Assembly (NCBI GenBank): GCA_963669155.1
Contig: OZ022576.1
Coordinates: forward strand, 7,236,667-7,300,666
Source of the DNA: Arbacia lixula
Taxonomy: Eukaryota; Echinodermata; Echinoidea; Arbacioida; Arbaciidae
Length of the DNA: 64,000 bases
Reading direction: 5' to 3'
Positions 47,246 to 54,099 of the stretch are shown in pieces. Every line of letters starts with the position of its first letter. Positions within the stretch are counted from its first letter, which is position 1. Under the pieces are notes generated by a model. The model was not told where the DNA came from and made no database searches. It worked only from the letters and a program-made list of their open reading frames with translations. The translations under genes were made by a program, and so were the position numbers.

Positions 47246-50200
47246 ATCAGCTTTTACAGGCATGTATTTGCAGATGTGAATACTTCAAGTGGAGGCTATG
47301 ATTTATGTTAAAATTATGTTTGAATGAAATCAATATAAAGATTACTGAAGAACAAAAAAAATATAAATCAGATATGATTATTTACGTATGGGGCGGACCT
47401 TTTGTGTCACCATCTGATAGACACAGCCTGGGCTTGAACCTCGAACCCTCACCCATTTCTAACTTGTCGCTTGGATTTCAGGCGCATGCCACAACACCTA
47501 GTTACTGAATCACTATGGATACGTATATGATTGTTATAGTCTGTTAATCCTTCTTGTGCCAGATAAAATGCTCCTCTATGTATGATGCGGGTGCCTCAAA
47601 CCGGCCCCCTTGTATTCTTTTGAATATTTTCATTCCAAGATATTCAAATAAAATTCTAAAATTTCACACACAAATCAGCAAAATAATGCTCTTAAAAAGA
47701 CTATTTTTGGATAGAAGATTAACAATAAAATTTCGGAGAAATTGCGCTTCGAATATCGCTCGATACATCGTCGCACATTCACATTACTGAACATTGAAAC
47801 CGGCCACTACCGATAATGTGCGATATCTCCGTCAATCCGACGAGTACAGTGCCGACATTTCACCAGTATTGTGTCTTGATCATGCCCGTTCCAGTGCAGT
47901 GAAAATTTGACGGGAAAGTTTCGGCGATTGCAATTGCCAAATAAGTGCACATTTTGTCTAATTTTGCTTCTGAAAATCTTTTTGTTTACTAATTTTGTTT
48001 ACTAATGCTTAAATACATAATAAATTGCGCATCCAACCTTTGATAACGCGCACTGAGCAGAAATACGCTGGGGCCGGTTTCAAGGGTAGGGGCCGGTTTG
48101 TGGACCACTCACTACTGGTGAATATATACACAGGTGGCACACAAAGGTAACATTATACCCTTAAATGTATTATATGTACGTAATGTTGGTTAAGGGTACC
48201 TCTACAGCTGCCAAGTCTCCCTGATTTTGCAGGAGACTCCCTGGTAGAACGAATTAATACTGCATTGGTTTTCATCACATCACCCAATCTCCCTGATTAT
48301 TGATAGATTATTGTCAAATATATGTTGTCATATATAGGTAGCATGTATTTGATAGACATCTCCCTGATTTCTGATGAAATTCCCCAAATCTTCCTGATTG
48401 TTGAATTTCAATGTTGGTAGCTCTGTACCTCCTGCTTACTCAAGGCTTGCGCTTTATTTTTGGAGGTCTTCGTTATCTATTTAATATAATATAATAAAAA
48501 GAAGGGTTAAGCTACTTTTACTGAATGGATTGTGAGAAGGGCTTGATATTGTCCCGCTTTTCTTGTCTCTCAGCTCTAACAGTGAGATGCGCTGCTTCCA
48601 GGACCAGGTAATCAGTGCCCAGCTGCGGTTGAAAGACCTGCCCCAGGAGTACAGCAAGGTCATCGGAGCACTCAACAAGGCAAGGCAGAAAGCACAGGGC
48701 CTCCACTGTACTGCATGTAACATGGGGGGGGGGGTCATTAGATAGATAGATAGATAGATAGATAGATGAATGGATGGATGGATGGATAGATGGATAGATA
48801 GATAGAAAGATAGATAGATTCATTATAAAAAATACCGAAAATTGGCCTCCATTGGCAAGAAGATACAAAAGAATGACATAAATTGACACAAAATAACACA
48901 AAATATACAACAGTGCATTGAACAACAAAAATGTACATAATTACAGTAAATACAAAAGGAGGAGAACCTCCCAAGGTCCCTATGGAACACTTTGAATATG
49001 TTAGTCGTTGCTACTTGGACAAACCTCGGACGGGCCTTGGGGTTACTGTTGGTGACATATTGTTCAGGAATTTGAATACAACTTGCATACAGGTACATTA
49101 ATAATTGATAAGCAACCTAAAGCTGTTAAGCTGTTCCTAAGCTAAGAATGACTTTATGCATGACTGGTGACCCTTTCTTGAGCTAAATGAGATTCTCAGT
49201 TATTTTGATTCCCATCAGCTAAAGTTCAAATCTGATGTTTATAAATCAAAATTCTTGTTGATATTCGAGTGTCTGAATACAAAGTGTATGATTTGTCAAA
49301 TTTGAATAGGATTGTTGGAAATTAACTCCCACTATGTTAAAACTTAAACAAAGTACATTTAAGTACAAGAAAGGGTCACCAGTCGTGCGTAAATTTGTTC
49401 TTAGCTTAAGAAGAGCTTGGTGAAACACCCCCCTGGCATTCATATCAATATTTTAAAGGGAGAATCAACATTCATGGGGAGTGTGATCCGAGGCCAGCTT
49501 GGCTAAGACTGGTACAAGACCGCGACCAGACTGGTCAAGACTGATACTAAGGGCAAGACCGAGACCGAAACTACATGCACTTACAAAAAGACATTTGATA
49601 ACTTCATAGTGTTTCTTTTTTTTGTGCATTCAAATGCTGAGACATTGAGACGCTATCGTCTGAAACTAGGTCGAGGTTGTGGAAGTCATTTTTTCAGGCT
49701 CAAGGCATTCAGTAGTTGTTTGAACTGTGCGCTAGTTTGAGCATTAATTGACAAAGTGGATGAGCAAAGTTGTTGCAAGGGTTTACACTGTAGATACATT
49801 GCGCTCAAGCACTTCATGTATCCAACATTCTGAACCCCCATGAATGTTGATTGTATTCTTACATCAATGGAAAGTGGCAACTTTATAATGCAGTAGGTTA
49901 TCTACATGTATGGTAACAGGATGACAAAATAATATTTGAAGGTTATTTCTCTTGTGCTTATCTGTGTACATGTGTGGTGTTTTGTAAAGGGCCCCACTCA
50001 TAAGCAGATTAGATTCCCAGGGGCCCAGATCAAAATTATGCATGTACACATGTTGCTTTTTGTTGTTTTGTTTTAATAATGCTTGAATAAAGGGAAAGTT
50101 TCACATGAAAGTGCTGTGTATATAAAAAAAAATCACAGACACTATTTTGTACACAATTAAGCTCATAATGATAATGATATGAAAATGCGACACAGAAATA

Positions 50201-51479
50201 AGTAAGGTTGTTCCATTTGTCTGAAGGGATATGTTTTTAATAATGTATGTTCCCTCTGCTTTTCATAGATTGAAGAAGACATGAGTGACATCCTGAAGCG
50301 GAGGAGTGGGCCGGGATCCACTTCAGCTAAACAGCGGCTGCAGCAGGAGGATTTGAGAGAGAAGGTGGATGTGATGACTAGCATGTCACCCAGCATGGCT
50401 CCGGTAGGTCAGGGCAGAACATGGAATGTGAAGGTGGGAGGAAGTAGGGGAGGGGGAGAATGATGGGGGGTGAGGGGAGGAGGAGGAGGAGGAGGAGGGG
50501 GAGGGGGAGGAGGAGGAGGAGGGGGAGGAGGAGGAGGTCCACACTCTATTATGATTGTGATAGACAATAACAAAGCATTGCCTCAAAGAATCATCCCACG
50601 TCTGTGACACCTCACACAGTATAACACTGTGTCATGTTGTTTCATGTGATGCAGACTTCCGGACTATTATGACTGTGATAGACAATAACAAAGCATTACA
50701 TTAAGGAATCATCTCCTGTGTGTGAAACCTCACACAGTAAACACTGTGTCATGTTGTTCCATGTTGTACAGATGTCCAGACTCTCTCAGCGGAGGGTAGG
50801 GGGTGCGTCAAGCGCTGAATCTTTGATGATGTCAGTCCAGCAGCTGATCAACGATCTTCCCCTGGACAGTCTAGGAATGGTGCCCATCCCCAGATCAGTC
50901 AAGCAGACGTAAGTTCCTTCCGCCTGACAGGTTTTAGTAAACTTTTCTACTCTAACAAGGACTTCAGAAAGAAACCATGTGTCAGGTGTAATATATAGGA
51001 TATAAAAACAAGATGAAAAGACAACAGATGGACTCATAGTATAAGTAACTACATGCTGAGAACACATAAATGCAGACAGAATGGCATTGGATGGATGACA
51101 TCAAAGTATTTGTGGGTGTCACATGGATGAGACAAGCGCAAGAAAGAAGAAAACAGAATAGTGAAGAAGTGGCCTTTCTTCTGCAGTGGAGAGACATAGG
51201 CTAGGTAGATGGATGGATGGATAGATAGATTGATAGATTCTTCTTTATCCTGGTGTCTTTGTACCATTCTGAATAACAAGAACCCTGATAAGTGATCCAA
51301 CTTATTATTATTCTTGACGACGACGACGGGGTAATTTGCCCCGAGCCCCTGTGTAATATTTTTTCACTCGATTGAATAGATAATCTGTTTTTCCCTACAA
51401 CCTTAGCCTGAACCAGTACGAGCACAGCTTGACCAACTTGCAGAAGCAGCTGGACACTGATGGGTCCCCGTCCAGGTGA
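31547..51479 (+). CDS. TBK1: TBK1 / IKK-epsilon-type serine/threonine kinase, 16 coding exons
   Basis: Innate-immune kinase; in animals TBK1/IKK-epsilon phosphorylates IRF-family factors and autophagy receptors downstream of adaptors such as STING. My splice model stays in frame for 2340 nt, giving 779 aa (human TBK1 729). Kinase domain about 1-309: glycine-rich loop [11 protein letters not shown], catalytic VAVK Lys43, αC Glu60 (RREFEVL), HRDIKPGN at 138-145, DFG at 162-164, and an activation loop ...[11 protein letters not shown] whose Ser177 corresponds to TBK1 Ser172. A ubiquitin-like domain follows (about 312-390, starting RPLDVFVAP), then a helical scaffold including FRRFKKDK and [11 protein letters not shown] and a C-terminal coiled-coil region. 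Exons: 31547-31648, 32157-32297, 32948-33077, 35103-35284, 37921-38078, 38576-39066, 39913-39971, 40525-40616, 41265-41457, 44683-44807, 45546-45662, 46340-46438, 48574-48679, 50269-50403, 50772-50908, 51407-51479. All catalytic residues are intact. I cannot tell whether it is orthologous to TBK1 or to the common ancestor of TBK1 and IKBKE. An AATAAA at 51577 is a possible polyadenylation signal. Confidence 0.94.
32157..32297 (+). CDS. TBK1: TBK1-like coding exon 2
   Basis: Encodes residues 35-81: [12 protein letters not shown] with catalytic Lys43, then [20 protein letters not shown] with the αC glutamate, and IEED. Acceptor ATGCAG, donor GAT|GTAAGA. Confidence 0.94.
32686..32815. repeat. 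(AGT)n trinucleotide repeat in TBK1-like intron 2
   Basis: More than 35 AGT units, with AGA/AGC interruptions at both edges. The serine-rich open frame over it is the repeat, not a gene. Confidence 0.95.
32948..33077 (+). CDS. TBK1: TBK1-like coding exon 3
   Basis: Encodes residues 82-124: [17 protein letters not shown] (hinge), then [15 protein letters not shown]. Acceptor CTCCTCAG. The donor reads T|GTAAGT (phase 1). An AGT trinucleotide repeat lies about 130 bp upstream. Confidence 0.93.
35103..35284 (+). CDS. TBK1: TBK1-like coding exon 4 (catalytic and activation loops)
   Basis: Encodes residues 125-185: [34 protein letters not shown] and the activation loop SLYGTEEYL. Acceptor AAAACAG, donor CTG|GTGGGT, phase 0. 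Confidence 0.95.
35774..35817. repeat. Run of 44 G
   Basis: An uninterrupted G homopolymer in TBK1-like intron 4. The length is likely approximate in the assembly. Other shorter G or C runs are at 42133-42152, 45482-45499, 54447-54464 and 61269-61283. Confidence 0.9.
37537..37920 (+). repeat. Polypyrimidine (CT)n tract and (CCA)n run before exon 5
   Basis: About 310 bp of nearly pure CT on the + strand is followed by about ten CCA units, ending at the exon 5 acceptor. The Arg/Glu-rich antisense frames and Leu/Ser/Pro-rich sense frames are repeat products. Confidence 0.9.
37921..38078 (+). CDS. TBK1: TBK1-like coding exon 5
   Basis: Encodes [30 protein letters not shown] and REIM. The exon ends ATC AT|GTACGT (phase 2). 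This donor, rather than the GTAATG four bases later, joins exon 6 in frame as [14 protein letters not shown] long polypyrimidine tract and a (CCA)n run lie immediately upstream. Confidence 0.92.
38437..38525 (+). pseudogene. Partial, frameshifted copy of TBK1-like exon 6 start
   Basis: After an acceptor-like CATCCAG, the stretch 38437-38500 repeats the first ~65 bases of exon 6 (CACAACCACCAAGAAGTC, GGGGTGCAGGAGGT, TGAAC.GCCCCAT) but lacks 5 bases after GCAT, which breaks the frame. A (GATT)n repeat follows at 38501-38525. It appears to be a degenerate duplicated exon fragment 139 bp upstream of the real exon. Confidence 0.85.
38576..39066 (+). CDS. TBK1: TBK1-like coding exon 6 (end of kinase domain and ubiquitin-like domain)
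   Basis: The largest coding exon (491 nt), after CTACCCCAG. It encodes [20 protein letters not shown], the C-terminal kinase helices, [11 protein letters not shown], and the ubiquitin-like domain from RPLDVFVAP to [11 protein letters not shown]. It is strikingly G+C-rich with C- or G-ending codons compared with neighbouring DNA. Donor CTG C|GTGAGT, phase 1. Confidence 0.93.
39763..39784. repeat. Perfect 22-bp palindrome
   Basis: TAACTGCAATC with its exact complement directly adjacent, in TBK1-like intron 6. Could be a chance event or a dimeric binding site. Confidence 0.6.
39913..39971 (+). CDS. TBK1: TBK1-like coding exon 7
   Basis: Short exon (59 nt) after TTCTTACAG, encoding [20 protein letters not shown] with the split first codon. 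It aligns with the human segment between the ubiquitin-like and scaffold domains ('...DGDASMAK'). Donor AAG|GTAACT. Confidence 0.85.
40525..40616 (+). CDS. TBK1: TBK1-like coding exon 8
   Basis: Encodes a helix, [20 protein letters not shown] then TETVKSIV, at the start of the scaffold/dimerisation domain. Acceptor CCCAAAG, donor GT|GTAAGT, phase 2. Confidence 0.85.
40818..41264 (+). repeat. Polypyrimidine tract of about 450 bp before exon 9
   Basis: CT-rich microsatellite (TCTCTC, CCCTCTC and similar) runs directly into the exon 9 acceptor. It is analogous to the tract before exon 5. Confidence 0.9.
41265..41457 (+). CDS. TBK1: TBK1-like coding exon 9
   Basis: Encodes [14 protein letters not shown], a helical stretch, and [21 protein letters not shown]. 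It follows a pyrimidine-rich tract of about 450 bp ending TCTTTCAG. Donor GAT|GTAATA, phase 0. Confidence 0.9.
42236..42340 (+). repeat. Hairpin plus (CCGTCGT)n leader of the 157-bp satellite
   Basis: GTCTCGCC and GGCGAGAC (42241-42269) form an 8-bp inverted repeat around 13 nt. An array of GTCCGTCCGTC/GTCGTCC units follows at 42287-42327 and leads straight into the tandem array. It looks like the end of a larger repeat family. Confidence 0.6.
42341..43838 (+). repeat. 157-bp tandem satellite, about 9.6 copies, in TBK1-like intron 9
   Basis: Unit starts (AGTTTACCTGCAAGACTCTC) fall at 42341, 42498, 42655, 42812, 42969, 43126, 43283, 43430, 43587 and 43744. All spacings are 157 except one of 147, caused by a 10-bp loss. 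Each full unit carries AGGTCA-A-AGGTCA (DR1) followed, in most copies, by TTTG-AGGTCA (DR4 spacing). Units 4 and 7 share private variants (TTTGGACAAA, CACCTAGGTTAC, GTGCTGTT), indicating a 471-bp higher-order duplication of three units. No conserved open frame. Confidence 0.95.
43840..44640. other. Remainder of intron 9, nothing recognised
   Basis: Contains an open frame of 141 codons (43966-44391, +) with AT-driven composition and no family resemblance. I treat it as noncoding intron. Confidence 0.5.
44683..44807 (+). CDS. TBK1: TBK1-like coding exon 10
   Basis: Encodes [20 protein letters not shown] and then [15 protein letters not shown]. Acceptor GTTGGCAG, donor CAG|GTAGCA in phase 2 (codon AG|G). 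Confidence 0.88.
45040..45440 (+). repeat. Diverged tandem repeat of about 100 bp in intron 10
   Basis: TTTTGATGAAAAA.AATTTTTGATGGGG, then AAGCTAAATTACT.AAATA.TAAATTATTGGA, recur about every 100 bp, three to four times. A related 'GGGGGCTCTTTT' phrase occurs near 11765-11800 in PIPOX intron 2. Confidence 0.6.
45546..45662 (+). CDS. TBK1: TBK1-like coding exon 11
   Basis: Encodes [20 protein letters not shown], then KDKQNK and [13 protein letters not shown], which matches the human '[22 protein letters not shown]' region. Acceptor CTTGTAG, donor AA|GTGAGA (phase 2). Reading through would hit TGA at once, confirming splicing here. Confidence 0.93.
45780..45935 (-). mobile_element. Possible antisense SINE-like repeat
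   Basis: TTCCATTTCTACCAGGTACCCAGTTATGTACATGGG with the self-complementary GGTACCCAGT/ACATGGGTA phrase. On general form I take it for a dispersed repeat; a related phrase (GGATGCTTGT..GTCTTTGTGA) also occurs near 13681. The family is not identified. Confidence 0.3.
46340..46438 (+). CDS. TBK1: TBK1-like coding exon 12
   Basis: Encodes [20 protein letters not shown] then [14 protein letters not shown], a helical segment of the scaffold domain. Acceptor TTCTTGCAG, donor GG|GTAAGA, phase 2. Confidence 0.88.
47209..47241. repeat. (GT)n microsatellite
   Basis: About 16 GT units in TBK1-like intron 12. Confidence 0.9.
47390..47520 (-). mobile_element. Possible antisense tRNA-derived SINE head
   Basis: On the minus strand, a B-box-like GGTTCGAGGTTCAAGCCC (about 47430-47450) follows an A-box-like GATTCAGTAACTAGG (about 47496-47510). 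The boxes are less exact than those at 27.66 kb. Confidence 0.3.
47597..48100. mobile_element. Candidate short inverted-repeat element with CCGG ends
   Basis: Begins CAAACCGGCCCC and ends GGGGCCGGTTTG, 504 bp in all. GAAACCGGCCACT at about 47797 and GGGGCCGGTTTCAAGGG at 48070 repeat the motif internally. No flanking duplication was obvious. Confidence 0.45.
48574..48679 (+). CDS. TBK1: TBK1-like coding exon 13 with apparent GC donor
   Basis: After TCTCTCAG. It encodes [20 protein letters not shown] then [15 protein letters not shown], a coiled-coil-like stretch. The only downstream donor that keeps frame with exon 14 is AAG|GCAAGG, a GC-AG intron. Two later GT sites (CACT|GTACTG, GCAT|GTAACA) give phase 1 and an immediate stop. 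A GT donor inside the exon (CAG|GTAATC at 48607) is also in phase but would drop a well-conserved-looking helix. Confidence 0.8.
48740..48820. repeat. (GATA)n/(GATG)n microsatellite
   Basis: GATA units with GATG interruptions directly after exon 13's read-through region. A similar but shorter GATG/GATA tract at 51206-51238 is also followed by ATT CTT/CATTAT-like sequence, suggesting tails of the same antisense retroelement family. Confidence 0.85.
49128..49418. mobile_element. Foldback element in TBK1-like intron 13
   Basis: The left arm (CTAAGCTAAGAATGACTTTA, TGCATGACTGGTGACC, CTTTCTTG) is mirrored on the right (CAAGAAAGGGTCACCAGTCG ... GTTCTTAGCTTAAG). The arms are about 53 nt with scattered mismatches and the centre about 190 bp. 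Confidence 0.75.
49463..49852. mobile_element. Short-TIR element in TBK1-like intron 13
   Basis: AATCAACATTCATGGGG at 49463-49479 is the exact complement of CCCCATGAATGTTGATT at 49836-49852. The left interior carries CAAGACCG/GACTGGTCAAGACTG motifs resembling the subterminal motifs of the 22.6-kb hAT-like element, but the ends differ. Confidence 0.6.
50269..50403 (+). CDS. TBK1: TBK1-like coding exon 14
   Basis: Encodes [12 protein letters not shown], a Ser/Gly/Pro-containing linker and [20 protein letters not shown]. Acceptor TTCATAG, donor CCG|GTAGGT, phase 0. A G-rich (GGA)n tract begins about 30 bp after the donor. Confidence 0.87.
50433..50538 (+). repeat. (GGA)n G-rich tract after the exon 14 donor
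   Basis: GGAGG/GGGGA repeats of about 100 bp begin about 30 bp after the splice donor. The + strand (and RNA) has many GGG runs and could form G-quadruplexes. Confidence 0.85.
50772..50908 (+). CDS. TBK1: TBK1-like coding exon 15
   Basis: Encodes [20 protein letters not shown], then [20 protein letters not shown]. Acceptor TTGTACAG, donor AC|GTAAGT, phase 2. I see no close match to vertebrate TBK1 for the middle of this exon, so this part is lineage-specific or fast-evolving. Confidence 0.82.
51407..51479 (+). CDS. TBK1: TBK1-like coding exon 16 with stop
   Basis: Encodes [20 protein letters not shown] then PSR and TGA. Vertebrate TBK1 also ends in a short coiled coil (adaptor-binding) plus a small tail. 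The stop overlaps a strong donor-like CCAG|GTGAGC, so continuation into a further exon is possible. Confidence 0.75.
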
Positions 51480-52134
51480 GCAGGCTGAGCGGGCCCCTAA
51501 ACCCACCGTCAGCCAACACCCGGATAGCACCGTCCGTAACAAAGCAACAGCGAGAAAAGGATAGCGGGAGGTGTGGAATAAATTGGTGACGGTGCTGTGC
51601 CAGGGAATGATGCAACTCAAGGTGGAGGGTGCTTCAACAGCGAGGAATCTTGAACGCTAGCTCACAGCACGATGTAGCTCACGCATAGTCACAGTGGACT
51701 CATCAGTAGAATGATGCTGATTTTGAACTCCTTAGCAGTGCAGGAGGTGAACCCTATAGTGAGGAGCACGCAGCAGTTTACAGTATGCCAGAGATGACAT
51801 GTGCAATGACTAAGAATGGATTTATCTCTCGCGGAGCCTTTCCTCCAAGTGGAAGGAGGAATGTGGACTCATAGCTGGATGGCAAGAGAGAGAGAGAACG
51901 AGAGGGCAGGAGTCTGTTCTGTATTGGTTGCATGTACGGTGAAGGTTTGCTGCCTGTCCAAGCTTGGCTGGCTCGATGGGCAATATAGATGTGCATCCTT
52001 ATGATTATTATTCCATGTACCTGATTATGTCATCTCTTTGAAATGTTTAGCCCAAATCAGGCCAGGGGTCGGGGATCCATAGTTACCCTTTCAACACTTT
52101 TGCATGATCCTGCGGACATTTTTTTATTCAATAA
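51480..52134 (+). other. Presumed TBK1-like 3' UTR and flank
   Basis: Follows the stop codon. AATAAA at 51577-51582 is a candidate polyadenylation signal, only about 100 bp downstream. No further coding exon was recognised. Confidence 0.4.
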
Positions 52135-53423
52135 TCTAGTGAGGTAAGGTATCGGATTTTTATAAATCCACCATGAATTGGCCAGAGGCATTATGTCTTT
52201 TGGGTTGTCAGTTCGTCCGTAAGTCTGTCTGTCCATCCCGAATATCTTGAGAACCATTCACCAGATTTACTTCAAACTTAGTACATATATGCGTTGCATG
52301 AAACCAATAAACTGTGTAAAATAGGGGTCAATTCTGATGGAGGTCAAAGTTCAAAAGTCAATGAACTTTGTAAAAACTTGCCAAAATTTGATGTTTTGCA
52401 CAATAAATCTAAATCCAATAATGCAATTCCAACTAAAGGTGTACAAAGATGGATCACTACTTGGAGGTAGACTGTTGACATTTTTGGTAAAGTCCCTGAA
52501 AGTTCTGATGTCAAAGATCAATGAACTTTGAGAAAATAAACTAAAAATTGCCCCCAAATTCATATTTTTCACAAAAATCCAAATCCAATTATGCAATTAC
52601 AACCAAACAAGGTAATACGATTAATCACTTAATAGAAATAGACTGATGACATATTTGGTGAAATCCCTGGTAGGTCAGAGGTCAAAGATTAATGAACTTT
52701 GCCAAAATTGGCTAATAATTGCCAAAAATTGATATTTTTCACAATCAATCCAAATGCAATTATGGAATTCCAACCAAACATGGTACAGAGATGAACCACT
52801 TCATGGAGATAGACTGATGGCATATTTGGCAATATTTCTTAAAAGTCAGAGGTCAAATTAAGGTCAATAAACTTTGCCAAAAAGTGACTCCAAAAAATCC
52901 AAATCCAATTCCAACCAAACATATTATGATGGATCATTGCATAGAGGTAGATTAATTTTGGTGAAATTTCTGAAAGGTCAAAGGTCAGTGAACTTCACTA
53001 GAAATAAGTTTGAAAATTGCAAGTTTTTTTTCCAAATAACTAAATTAAATAATCCAATTTGAAACAAACTTGGTGCAAGGATGGATGACTGCATTTAGAT
53101 AGACTCATTAGATTAGAGATCCAAGAAGAGGTCAAAAGTCAATGAACATTGCCAAACTTGGCTTAACATGGCCCAATTTTTTTTGACAAATACTAGAAAT
53201 TGAATGGTAAGTTCACATACGAATTCAATGGTACATTGCCAAGCAAACTGAATGCCATAAGTCCCCGGACTTTCTATTTCAGTATGCTTTTATCAATAAA
53301 CCAAAATTGAATTAGATTGAATTGAACATACAATTCTGAGAAGATTATCAATGTCAACCACATGAATTTAAACAAAGGAGTCGAGGCATATTTATCGACT
53401 GCGTGGCAGTCGAATTGCTCTAG
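52135..53423 (+). mobile_element. Helitron-like non-autonomous element with internal tandem repeats
   Basis: The right end is hairpin CGACTGC-GTG-GCAGTCG (53396-53412), then AATTG, CT and CTAG (53420-53423) followed by T, the layout of a Helitron 3' terminus. A plausible 5' end is A|TCTAGTGAGG at 52134/52135. The interior is made of degenerate repeats of about 120-175 bp, each with (A)GGTCAAAG-TCAATGAACTTTG, 'CCAAATCCAATTATGCAATT' and 'GATGGATCACT' phrases. Short tandem repeats are typical of Helentron-associated elements. No helicase coding sequence. The 5' end is less certain than the 3' end. Confidence 0.5.
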
Positions 53424-53439
53424 TTCTTGTAATGTTCAG

Positions 53440-53800
53440 TTTTAGATTTCGGTTCTTTACAGATGCGTTGTTGCTGTGTTTCTAGAACAGTCGTTAAAAG
53501 TGAACCAATCACAGGGATGATCTTTGAAGGCTTGTCCGCAAATTGAAGGTATATTTCATGGTGTCGGGAGTCGATTTGGAGACTTGTGATTGTAAGTGCA
53601 AGGAGGTATGATATATAGTGTGATCCTTCAATTATTTGTATCGCTCTTTTTTGTACGTTTTCTATTGAGTTGAATTGTGAAATCGTGAGGGCACCATTCT
53701 AGGCGGGACATGCATACTCTAACGGCGGTCTGACAAAAGCTGTATAAACCATGGTGAGATCATTGATAGGGAGGGAGAACTTTTGAGTGATACTCTGTCA
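53440..53800 (-). pseudogene. Antisense remnant of a non-LTR retrotransposon (LINE) reverse transcriptase C-terminus
   Basis: Read on the minus strand, about 53780 down to 53620 encodes VYTAFVRPPLEYACPA, a stop, then NSIENVQKRAIQIIEG. This matches the 'Y..FVRP.LEYA.P.W' and 'IE.VQ+RA..+I' motifs found after the polymerase domain in CR1/Jockey-group LINEs. The in-frame stop and absence of the upstream catalytic domain show a dead fragment. Confidence 0.75.
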
Positions 53801-53986
53801 TCCCAAATTTTGGCTCACATTTGTGATTTGTGCGCAAACTCCATAGAATTCACAAAAAATCAAATATTTCATTTTGATCACTGCAATTATTTGTTGTCTT
53901 TTTATGAATGAACAATGGTGTATTATTACATTTGGGCCATGATTTGGGTAAAATTATTAATTACATTGAAAAAATATCTGTAGTAG

Positions 53987-54019
53987 TATGAAGACATACA
54001 AGCACTTTTTATTTAGCAA

Positions 54020-54061
<42 letters not shown>

Positions 54062-54096
54062 CATTGCTAAATAAAAAGTGCTTGTATGTCTTCATA
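53987..54096. repeat. Perfect 36-bp inverted repeat around (AT)n
   Basis: The left arm 53987-54022 (starting TATGAAGACATACAAGCACT) is exactly complementary over all 36 bases to the right arm 54061-54096. The 38-bp centre is an AT dinucleotide run. It could be a young palindromic element, a cruciform-forming site, or an assembly artefact at an AT repeat. Confidence 0.9.
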
Positions 54097-54099
54097 TAT

